DNA of 64,000 nucleotides from Salinimonas lutimaris (GTDB lineage: Bacteria; Pseudomonadota; Gammaproteobacteria; Enterobacterales; Alteromonadaceae): NCBI RefSeq assembly GCF_005222225.1, contig NZ_CP036536.1:396001-460000 (forward strand), written 5' to 3'. The translations under genes were made by a program, and so were the position numbers. The notes beneath the pieces are model-generated. The model was given only the letters and a program-made list of their open reading frames with translations. It did no database searches and was not told the DNA's origin. Position 1 is the first letter of the stretch, and the number at the start of each line of letters is the position of its first letter. Shown piece after piece: positions 56,832 to 64,000 of this stretch.

Positions 56832-57326
56832 ATGGTGTGGCACAGCAGCCGCAAGTCATGGTTTACGCCATGTAAAGTTATCATTGGTGCTTTACTGTTA
56901 GTCAGTGTAGTTACCAGTTGCGCTATCAGGGATCCCAAACCTGTTGAGGGAACCTGGGTTATAACCGATGCCGTTATGCCTGGGATCAGCGCGGTAAACC
57001 CGCAGGAGGCCAGACAGTGGTTCGGACAATCATATCACTACGGTGTGAATAACCTTGTGTTAGGTCAGATTCAATGCCAAAGCCCTGTTTATAGCGAAAA
57101 ACGTTTGAATGCAGAGGAATTTAATGCACAGTTCAACGTGCCCCTTAGTACACTGGGGGCTGGTAAGCAGGATATTCAGGCTTATCAAATCAGCTGTGAT
57201 AATAACGATCTGTTACCCGGCCAGCAGCTATTTATTACCGGACACCGGGAAGCATACATGTTGTGGGATGGGGTGTTCTATAAAATGGAAAAAACCGAGG
57301 TGAAAAGTCAGCCTGATAATGTGTAA
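56832..57326 (+). CDS. Hypothetical lipoprotein
   Basis: A 164-residue protein with a lipoprotein-type N-terminus: basic start (SSRKSW), hydrophobic ALLLVSVVTSC with the lipobox cysteine at residue 30, then AIRDPKPVEGTW. The mature part shows two further cysteines (QIQCQSP, QISCDNN) that could pair. I do not recognise the family. I chose the ATG at 56832 since AAGGAG lies six nt upstream; an earlier ATG at 56805 has none. It is convergent with the first diguanylate cyclase, with only 10 bp between the stops. Confidence 0.7.
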   Translation: MVWHSSRKSWFTPCKVIIGALLLVSVVTSCAIRDPKPVEGTWVITDAVMPGISAVNPQEARQWFGQSYHYGVNNLVLGQIQCQSPVYSEKRLNAEEFNAQFNVPLSTLGAGKQDIQAYQISCDNNDLLPGQQLFITGHREAYMLWDGVFYKMEKTEVKSQPDNV

Positions 57327-57336
57327 TGGTGTTGGT

Positions 57337-59220
57337 TTAACCAGACCATTGGCGGCCGCAGAGCCTGTTACGGCCCTGTTGCTTGGCCTGATACAACAAG
57401 GTGTCACACAGACCGATGATGGTGTCGGTGTCCGCTGGCTGAACAATCTGGACCAGTCCGCCGCTAAATGTCAGCGGTCCCCTGATTTCCGCCACGGAGC
57501 TTTCCAGCAACTGACGTAATCGCGCCAGCTCGGCCTGGGCCGCATCAAGGGAGGTATCTGGTAAAATCAGCAAAAACTCCTCGCCGCCATAGCGGCCGGT
57601 TAAGTGACGTTTACCGGCCCACAGCGTCAGCTGCCTGCCCACCGTTTCTAACACCGTGTCACCAACCTGATGACCTAAAGTATCGTTAATCTGTTTAAAG
57701 TGGTCGATATCAATCAGTGCCAGACACACCGGACTATTCTGCGTAGCTTTGCTTAATGCGGTATCAGCCAGGCCGACACTGTGCCCGCGATTATAAAGCC
57801 GGGTCAGACTGTCGGTACGGGCAAAGGCTCGCAGTTGCTGCTGATGACGAACCAGATACCAAATCAGCGCGCCACCCACAATCACCAGCGCGGTAGTAAA
57901 TACCGCGACCAGCGTCATTTGTTCGGCGCGGGTCTGGTGTAGCTGATGTTCGGTAATCAGGATATCGCGTTCTGGATTTTCGAGCTCGTCGCTAAGCATA
58001 TTTAAATGTAGTTGCTTAACCGACACATCAGTTCGGCTTCTAATTTTATCTACGGCACGTTTATACAAGTCAAAAGCATCTTCGTATTGTTTGTTATCTA
58101 GCTTGAGCCGGGCATGCAAAACCAGTGATTCTGCTCTTTCAACTGAGCCTTGTTCATTATGATTTCTGCTGTTTTTCATCAGCTGGAAAAAGTGCATAGC
58201 CGACTCAGGGTTTTGTAGTTTAAGTTGTGCCAGACTCATCAACATGTAGGCGTTGTAATTCATGTTCGGAATAGTCATATACGTTTGCTTCTGAAACTCT
58301 ACAACTTCCTGAGCATATTTAAATGTCATAGGGTAATTGTCCATCTCTCTGTAAAAAGAGGCAAACCGCATTAATGACACTAGTTTGGTATAAGGATCTG
58401 AGCTTCTTCGCGCTACCTGGCTAAGCTTCTTAAGCGCAGATTTTGCTTCATCGTATTGAGTTAAGCTGATAAGGGCTGCTACCTGGCAGGAAAGTGCATT
58501 CGCCAAAAAGTCGGAGGACAAGTGAGAGCTGGTCTCGGTGAGCTCAGTCAGTTTTGTGCAATATTTTAACCGTTCGGCATCATTTTCTAAGCCAAACATC
58601 GAATAGGCCATACTTTTATACATTTCGGTCAGAGGAAAATCATACCAGTCATAAGCGGCTGTTGCCGGTGGGGCGATTTTCATAACGTTATAAAGCTCAA
58701 TGATGGCATTGAGATAGCTGCCTTCGCCCTGATACGTCATCACCAGATAGTAACTGGCCAGCCGGCGTAGCCGGACCCAGTTATGGTTCGCTGCAATCTG
58801 CTTGAGCTGATACAAGTCCTGTAATTTGGTTTGCGCGGACTCGCCGGAAAACCAGGTCCTGAGAATACGGCTTTCATGAAACAGGGCAGGGTAGCGGGTC
58901 TGAAGGGCCTGCCAGTCAGCAGGCGTGGGTGTTATAGCCGACTCACCCTGTCCGGCATTCAGCCAGACTGAATAGTAAACATAGCGCCCCAGTGGAGTGG
59001 AGGTATCAAATTCTGCCTGTTTCAGGGCGGGAATAATTTCAGCATAAGGCAGGAGCATCACTTGCTGGCGCTTCTGCAGGTAGTCATCCAGAGTGGACGC
59101 GCAGACGCCTGCACTCCACAGAGTGCTCAGGATACAAAAACACAAGTAAAGACAGGCAGTCAGCTTCACAAGACAGCAAGAATACAAACAGACAATGCCT
59201 ACGACTATACGTATCCCCAA
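57337..59220 (-). CDS. Diguanylate cyclase with exported TPR-like sensor, array copy 1
   Basis: A 627-residue membrane protein. An N-terminal hydrophobic export signal ends near GVCA-STLDDYL, a TPR-like helical sensor follows to about 430, TM at 435-457 (VAVFTTALVIVGGALIWYLV) and a GGDEF domain with active GGEEF at 545-549. No RxxD inhibitory site lies at the expected place. The GGDEF domain makes c-di-GMP; the periplasmic TPR region probably senses a protein or ligand. The start is uncertain: the frame opens with TTG at 59220, and a GTG 17 codons in (VKLTACLYL) gives a normal signal peptide. Its ends are near-identical to copy 2, while 57945-58639 differs strongly. Its last ten residues (CGRQWSG) also differ from the others. 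Confidence 0.9.
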   Translation of the reverse strand: MGIRIVVGIVCLYSCCLVKLTACLYLCFCILSTLWSAGVCASTLDDYLQKRQQVMLLPYAEIIPALKQAEFDTSTPLGRYVYYSVWLNAGQGESAITPTPADWQALQTRYPALFHESRILRTWFSGESAQTKLQDLYQLKQIAANHNWVRLRRLASYYLVMTYQGEGSYLNAIIELYNVMKIAPPATAAYDWYDFPLTEMYKSMAYSMFGLENDAERLKYCTKLTELTETSSHLSSDFLANALSCQVAALISLTQYDEAKSALKKLSQVARRSSDPYTKLVSLMRFASFYREMDNYPMTFKYAQEVVEFQKQTYMTIPNMNYNAYMLMSLAQLKLQNPESAMHFFQLMKNSRNHNEQGSVERAESLVLHARLKLDNKQYEDAFDLYKRAVDKIRSRTDVSVKQLHLNMLSDELENPERDILITEHQLHQTRAEQMTLVAVFTTALVIVGGALIWYLVRHQQQLRAFARTDSLTRLYNRGHSVGLADTALSKATQNSPVCLALIDIDHFKQINDTLGHQVGDTVLETVGRQLTLWAGKRHLTGRYGGEEFLLILPDTSLDAAQAELARLRQLLESSVAEIRGPLTFSGGLVQIVQPADTDTIIGLCDTLLYQAKQQGRNRLCGRQWSG

Positions 59221-62200
59221 AAGGCAATAAAAGGACTTATTTGATTAAGTTTCAGGACACCTTTGTTGTGGGACTGGCTGACTGTCATTAGCCTGCGCTA
59301 GGCCTGATTCAGGCTCCGGCTGTACAGCCTGTTACGGCCCTGTTGCTTGGCCTGATACAGCAAGGTGTCACACAGACCGATGATGGTGTCGGTGTCCGCT
59401 GGCTGAGCAACCTGGACCATACCGCCGCTAAATGTCAGCGGTCCCCTGATTTCCGCCACGGAGCTTTCCAGCAACTGACGTAATCGCGCCAGCTCGGCCT
59501 GGGCCACATCAAGGGAGGTATCTGGTAAAATCAGCAAAAACTCCTCGCCGCCATAGCGGCCGGCCAAGTGACGTTTACCGGCCCACAGCGTCAGCTGCCT
59601 GCCCACCGTTTCTAACACCTTGTCACCAACCTGATGACCCAAAGTATCGTTAATCTGTTTAAAGTGGTCGATATCAATCAGTGCCAGACACACCGGACTA
59701 TTCTGCGTAGCTTTGCTTAATGCGGTATCAGCCAGGCCGACACTGTGCCCGCGATTATAAAGCCGGGTCAGACTGTCGGTACGGGCAAAGGCTCGCAGTT
59801 GCTGCTGATGACGAACCAAATACCAAATCAGCGCGCCACCCACAATTACCAGCGCCGTGGTAAATACCGCGACCAGCGTCATCTGTTCGGCGCGGGTCTG
59901 GTGTAGCTTATTTTTTATTATCAGTACGGAGGACTGTGATTGTTCGGTGTCTTTTTGCAGTGCCATTAAACTCATATCATTGACTGGTGCCACCGAGCGA
60001 GGCCCGAACAGAGACAAGGCTTTTTCATACAGAGCCCCGGCAGCAGCATAATTGCCCAGTGCATTTTCAATCCGGGCCTTAAGCACAATGGCTTCGATAT
60101 CAAAATGTGTGCCTTGCTCAATAGCGCCCCGACTATTTTCCATTGCCAGAAAATAACGCAGTGAAGCTTGGGGATTTCCTAGTTTAAGCTGAGCGTCACT
60201 CATCAACATATTTGCTGTATATACTGTATTTGAAATGTTTATTCCCAGCTGTTCCTGGATATCAATAGTCTCCTGAGCGTATCTTATGGAGAGTTCATGC
60301 TTTTCCTTAGCGCGAAAAAAAATTGCAAAGCGGATAAGCGATGTAATTTTGATTTCGGGAACATTTGAATTAGTAGCCAGCGTGTTCAACTTTTTAAGAG
60401 TCTGTTCGGCATCGCTGAATCTGGACATTCTGAGTAGCGCACCAATCTGACAAGCAAGTGCCCTTGCTTCAGCCCCTTCGTCATAAGTAGGTTGGGCTGT
60501 CAGAAAATCCTGTATTTTGATGCAATATTTGTACTGGCCTTGATTGTTGCGAAGTCCGTACTGGGAGTAGGCCATGTCTGAATAAATATCAATGAGAGAA
60601 TAGTCATACCAGTCATAAGCGGCTGTTGCCGGTGGGGCGATTTTCATAACGTTATAAAGCTCAATGATGGCATTGAAATAGCTGCCTTCGCCCTGATACG
60701 TCATCACCAGATAGTAACTGGCCAGCCGGCGTAGCCGGACCCAGTTATGGTTCGCTGCAATCTGCTTGAGCTGATACAAATCCTGTAATTTAGTTTGCGC
60801 GGACTCGCCGGAAAACCAGGTCCTGAGAATACGGCTTTCATGAAACAGGGCAGGGTAGCGGGTCTGAAGGGCCTGCCAGTCAGCAGGCGTGGGTGTTATA
60901 GCCGACTTACCCTGTCCGGCATTCAGCCAGACTGAATAGTAAACATAGCGCCCCAGTGGGGTGGAGGTATCAAATTCTGCCTGTTTCAGGGCGGGAATAA
61001 TTTCAGCATAAGGCAGGAGCATCACTTGCTGGCGCTTCTGCAGGTAGTCATCCAGAGTGGACGCGCAGACGCCTGCACTCCACAGAGTGCTCAGGATACA
61101 AAAACACAAGTAAAGACAGGCAGTCAGCTTCACAAGACAGCAAGAATACAAACAGACAATGCCTACGACTATACGTATCCCCAAAAGGCAATAAAAGGAC
61201 TTATTTGATTAAGTTTCAGGACACCTTTGTCATTAGCCTGCGCTAGGCCTGATTCAGGCTCCGGCTGTACAGCCTGTTACGGCCCTGTTGCTTGGCCTGA
61301 TACAGCAAGGTGTCACACAGACCGATGATGGTGTCGGTGTCCGCTGGCTGAGCAACCTGGACCAGACCGCCGCTAAATGTCAGCGGTCCCCTGATTTCCG
61401 CCACGGAGCTTTCCAGCAACTGACGTAATCGCGCCAGCTCGGCCTGGGCCGCATCAAGGGAGGTATCTGGTAAAATCAGCAAAAACTCCTCGCCGCCATA
61501 GCGGCCGGCCAAGTGACGTTTACCGGCCCACAGCGTCAGCTGCCTGCCCACCGTTTCTAACACCTTGTCACCAACCTGATGACCCAAAGTATCGTTAATC
61601 TGTTTAAAGTGGTCGATATCAATCAGTGCCAGACACACCGGACTATTCTGCGTAGCTTTGCTTAATGCGGTATCAGCCAGGCCGACACTGTGCCCGCGAT
61701 TATAAAGCCGGGTCAGACTGTCGGTACGGGCAAAGGCTCGCAGTTGCTGCTGATGACGAACCAAATACCAAATCAGCGCGCCACCCACAATTACCAGCGC
61801 CGTGGTAAATACCGCGACCAGCGTCATCTGTTCGGCGCGGGTCTGGTGTAGCTTATTTTTTATTATCAGTACGGAGGACTGTGATTGTTCGGTGTCTTTT
61901 TGCAGGGCCATTAAACTCATATCATTGACTGGTGCCACCGAGCGAGGCCCGAACAGAGACAAGGCTTTTTCATACAGTGCCCCGGCAGCAGCATAATTGC
62001 CCAGTGCATTTTCAATCCGGGCCTTAAGTACAATGGCTTCGATGTCATAATGGATACCTTGCTCTATTGAACCCCGTCCGGTTTCCATTGACTGAAGATA
62101 TTGCTTAGCAGTCTGAGGGTTGCCCAGATCCAGTTGAGACAGAGCCATTAATTTATTTGCTGTATATATGGTATTTGGCAGCCTGATCCCCAACTGACGC

Positions 62201-63009
62201 TGTATATCAATGACATCCTTTGCATAGGAAAATGCGAGAGCGTACTTTTCCTGAGCCCGGAAAAAAATAGCAAACTGGATTAAAGCAGTGATTTTAACTT
62301 CTGTTAATTTTGTGCTTAATGCCAGCGCATTCAATTTTTTTAACGTATCCTCTGCTTCGCTGATATTTGACATTCTGAGCTGCGCACCAATCTGACAAGC
62401 CAGCGCCCGGGCTGTAGACTCTGTATCTGATGTAGCTTCAGAGGACAAAAAGTTAACGGTTTTCTGACAATACTTCAGCTCGCCTTCTGTGTTTCCCAGC
62501 CCGTACATTGAACGCGTCATGTCTGAATAAATATCAATGAGAGAATAGTCATACCAGTCATAAGCGGCTGTTGCCGGTGGGGCGATTTTCATAACGTTAT
62601 AAAGCTCAATGATGGCATTGAAATAGCTGCCTTCGCCCTGATACGTCATCACCAGATAGTAACTGGCCAGCCGGCGTAGCCGGACCCAGTTATGGTTCGC
62701 TGCAATCTGCTTGAGCTGATACAAGTCCTGTAATTTGGTTTGCGCGGACTCGCCGGAAAACCAGGTCCTGAGAATACGGCTTTCATGAAACAGGGCAGGG
62801 AAGCGAGTCTGAAGGGCCTGCCAGTCAGCAGGCGTGGGTGTTATAGCGGGCTCACCCTGTCCGGCATTCAGCCAGACTGAATAGTAAACATAGCGCCCCA
62901 GTGGGGTGGAGGTATCAAATTCTGCCTGTTTCAGGGCGGGAATAATTTCAGCATAAGGCAGGAGCATCACTTGCTGGCGCTTCTGCAGGTAGTCATCCAG
63001 AGTGGACGC
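57363..63009 (-). repeat. Tandem repeat array of three cyclase genes with conserved ends
   Basis: C-terminal blocks 57363-57944, about 59327-59908 and 61272-61853 are nearly identical. N-terminal blocks 58640-59266, 60604-61230 and 62549-63009 are nearly identical (the third stops at the signal-peptide junction). The unit offset is 1,964 bp between copies 1 and 2 and 1,945 bp between copies 2 and 3. The centres between blocks have equal length but diverge, most between copy 1 and the others. Confidence 0.9.
59298..61184 (-). CDS. Diguanylate cyclase with exported TPR-like sensor, array copy 2
   Basis: A 628-residue paralogue of copy 1 with the same export signal, sensor, TM at about 435-457 and active GGEEF at 545-549. 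The first about 195 residues are nearly identical to copy 1. Residues about 200-425 differ strongly from copy 1 but are related to copy 3, especially the part before the TM (ALSLFGPRSVAPVNDMSL). The C-terminus ends YSRSLNQA as in copy 3. The intergenic sequence to copy 1 is also a repeat of that between copies 3 and 2, with about 19 extra bases. The start codon is uncertain in the same way as for copy 1. Confidence 0.9.
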   Translation of the reverse strand: MGIRIVVGIVCLYSCCLVKLTACLYLCFCILSTLWSAGVCASTLDDYLQKRQQVMLLPYAEIIPALKQAEFDTSTPLGRYVYYSVWLNAGQGKSAITPTPADWQALQTRYPALFHESRILRTWFSGESAQTKLQDLYQLKQIAANHNWVRLRRLASYYLVMTYQGEGSYFNAIIELYNVMKIAPPATAAYDWYDYSLIDIYSDMAYSQYGLRNNQGQYKYCIKIQDFLTAQPTYDEGAEARALACQIGALLRMSRFSDAEQTLKKLNTLATNSNVPEIKITSLIRFAIFFRAKEKHELSIRYAQETIDIQEQLGINISNTVYTANMLMSDAQLKLGNPQASLRYFLAMENSRGAIEQGTHFDIEAIVLKARIENALGNYAAAGALYEKALSLFGPRSVAPVNDMSLMALQKDTEQSQSSVLIIKNKLHQTRAEQMTLVAVFTTALVIVGGALIWYLVRHQQQLRAFARTDSLTRLYNRGHSVGLADTALSKATQNSPVCLALIDIDHFKQINDTLGHQVGDKVLETVGRQLTLWAGKRHLAGRYGGEEFLLILPDTSLDVAQAELARLRQLLESSVAEIRGPLTFSGGMVQVAQPADTDTIIGLCDTLLYQAKQQGRNRLYSRSLNQA

Positions 63010-63078
63010 CTGAGCCACTGAACACCACAAGGTACTTATTAAAAGTAACCACCGGCGAACAACCCTTAATCCCTTCAC
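61243..63078 (-). CDS. Diguanylate cyclase with exported TPR-like sensor, array copy 3
   Basis: A 611-residue member with a different and shorter export signal (KGLRVVRRWLLLISTLWCSVAQA), after which the sequence STLDDYLQKRQQVMLL is the same as in copies 1 and 2. TM about 418-440; active GGEEF at 528-532. The start is a GTG at 63078 only four bases after the stop of the upstream cyclase gene, so the two are translationally coupled. The change of signal peptide exactly at the mature N-terminus marks one end of the repeated unit. Confidence 0.9.
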   Translation of the reverse strand: MKGLRVVRRWLLLISTLWCSVAQASTLDDYLQKRQQVMLLPYAEIIPALKQAEFDTSTPLGRYVYYSVWLNAGQGEPAITPTPADWQALQTRFPALFHESRILRTWFSGESAQTKLQDLYQLKQIAANHNWVRLRRLASYYLVMTYQGEGSYFNAIIELYNVMKIAPPATAAYDWYDYSLIDIYSDMTRSMYGLGNTEGELKYCQKTVNFLSSEATSDTESTARALACQIGAQLRMSNISEAEDTLKKLNALALSTKLTEVKITALIQFAIFFRAQEKYALAFSYAKDVIDIQRQLGIRLPNTIYTANKLMALSQLDLGNPQTAKQYLQSMETGRGSIEQGIHYDIEAIVLKARIENALGNYAAAGALYEKALSLFGPRSVAPVNDMSLMALQKDTEQSQSSVLIIKNKLHQTRAEQMTLVAVFTTALVIVGGALIWYLVRHQQQLRAFARTDSLTRLYNRGHSVGLADTALSKATQNSPVCLALIDIDHFKQINDTLGHQVGDKVLETVGRQLTLWAGKRHLAGRYGGEEFLLILPDTSLDAAQAELARLRQLLESSVAEIRGPLTFSGGLVQVAQPADTDTIIGLCDTLLYQAKQQGRNRLYSRSLNQA

Positions 63079-63082
63079 TCAC

Positions 63083-64000
63083 CTACTCAGCAGTAAATAC
63101 GCGGCTGTATGTACGGCTTTTCCCCTCTTTTTTAGCCCGATACAATAAAGAGTCACATAACGATAATACCGGCGTCATGTCTGTTTTATGTAAAACCTGT
63201 ACCAGCCCGCAGCTGAATTCAATGGCAAGCCCGGCACTGGATAAGCGATTATTGTCCTGCAGCAGTGTTTGTCGTGCCTGCTCGATTTTCTGAGTCGCAT
63301 CCTGTAAATTCGTATTGTTCATCATAATGATAAATTCTTCGCCACCGTAACGACCAACCACATCGTCTTTGCCAAAACGGTATTTGAACTGGCGGGCAAA
63401 ATCCATCAGCACTTTATCGCCTTTACTGTGGCCATAGTCGTCATTGATACTCTTAAAATTATCAATATCCACCATGGCAACACAGATGGAGCGGGACTTT
63501 TTGAGCGCACCAAGCTGACGACTGATTTTTTGCAGGGCATACCAGCGATTACTCACGCCGGTCAGTGTATCGATCTGCGCAAAGCTTTCCAGCTGGCGTT
63601 TATGCCGGAACAGACGCCAGACTAACAGGCCAGATGCAATGGCCAGTACTGATGTAAAAACAGCCAGTAACGTCATATTGTCAGACTTGGTTTTGTGTAA
63701 CTGACTTTGTAGTTTCAGGTAGGACAGGTGCTTTTCATCCAGTTCTCTGGTCAGGGCGTTAAGATGAATATCGTTAACAGTCTTGCCCCCTTTTCCCGCC
63801 AGGGCGCTGATCGTTTTTTCATAATATTCGGCCGCTTTATCATATTGCCTGAGTGACTCGGCAACTCTGGCTTTGATGATCAGTGCCTCATTTTCAAACA
63901 CACTTTTTGATCTGACACCTTGCCGGCTGTCATCCATTATCGTGAGATATCTGGCAGCGCTCTCAATATTACCCATTTCTAGCTGAGCTGCGCTCATCAG
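63083..64000 (-). CDS. Diguanylate cyclase, array copy 4 (5' end outside window)
   Basis: At least 305 C-terminal residues of a related cyclase. The frame stays open to the window edge, and the LMSAAQLEMGN start of the visible part aligns with LMSDAQLKLGN inside copy 2, so the gene continues beyond the window. TM at about residues 107-128 of the visible part and GGDEF with active GRYGGEEF. Sequence identity to the other three is much lower. It is the upstream member of the same strand run and is coupled to copy 3. Confidence 0.9.
   Translation of the reverse strand: MMSAAQLEMGNIESAARYLTIMDDSRQGVRSKSVFENEALIIKARVAESLRQYDKAAEYYEKTISALAGKGGKTVNDIHLNALTRELDEKHLSYLKLQSQLHKTKSDNMTLLAVFTSVLAIASGLLVWRLFRHKRQLESFAQIDTLTGVSNRWYALQKISRQLGALKKSRSICVAMVDIDNFKSINDDYGHSKGDKVLMDFARQFKYRFGKDDVVGRYGGEEFIIMMNNTNLQDATQKIEQARQTLLQDNNRLSSAGLAIEFSCGLVQVLHKTDMTPVLSLCDSLLYRAKKEGKSRTYSRVFTAE

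Noticed and set aside
57363-63009. The tandem array as an insertion sequence or composite transposon
   Set aside because: The repeats are coding parts of cyclase genes. No transposase, terminal inverted repeats or target duplications are visible.

Overview
The window looks like a chromosomal segment of a marine gammaproteobacterium of the Alteromonadales, most likely Alteromonadaceae. This is inferred from the gene set: yhdP-nitrilase-tldD-darP-pmbA, ArcA, trmB-rsmC, mutY-yggX, rpsF-rpsR-rplI, two TonB-dependent receptors, Tat-exported sugar enzymes and many chemotaxis and c-di-GMP genes. No species assignment is possible from sequence reading alone.

Layout. 1-14.7 kb is housekeeping: the 3' end of yhdP, a Nit-type amidase, the TldD/PmbA(TldE) protease pair around convergent darP, arcA with an upstream sensor kinase, an orphan glycogen synthase, the coupled trmB-rsmC pair, an esterase-like hydrolase, mutY-yggX and two tRNA-Phe genes. 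14.7-17.84 kb is an AT-rich insert. It is bounded by a 75-bp imperfect direct repeat that covers the 3' end of tRNA-Phe and its terminator, so it looks like a small remnant genomic island. It carries an orphan gene, a small protein possibly of the B3/EcoRII-N-like DNA-binding type, and a uracil-DNA-glycosylase-superfamily-like gene broken by a 7-bp tandem duplication.

18.3-38 kb is accessory metabolism and sensing: an exported MsrA, two paralogous haloacid-dehalogenase-like proteins (one exported), two TonB receptors, a cheY/triple-PAS chemoreceptor/cheD group, a porin with a small PstS-like binding protein and a membrane chemoreceptor, an exported Gfo/Idh/MocA oxidoreductase, an SLC13-type transporter and a sigma-54 activator. 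acnA follows at 38.4-41.1 kb.

41.6-51.3 kb is a LacI-controlled divergent sugar locus: an isomerase behind lacI on one side; on the other an oxidoreductase, two TIM-barrel isomerases/epimerases, a NupG-type permease, a GMC dehydrogenase with its Tat-signal small subunit, and a DUF1080 3-keto-glycoside hydrolase. Together they match the 3-keto route of glycoside breakdown: C3 oxidation in the periplasm, cleavage of the 3-keto-glycoside, then isomerisation or reduction of the 3-keto sugar.

52.3-53.6 kb holds the rpsF-rpsR-rplI operon with a probable S6:S18-binding leader and no priB. 54.4-56.5 kb is an ECF sigma / anti-sigma-like / DUF4097 operon. The window ends in a tandem array of four diguanylate cyclases (the last cut by the window edge). 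Three are near-identical at both ends but strongly divergent in their TPR-like sensory centre, a mosaic suggestive of gene conversion.
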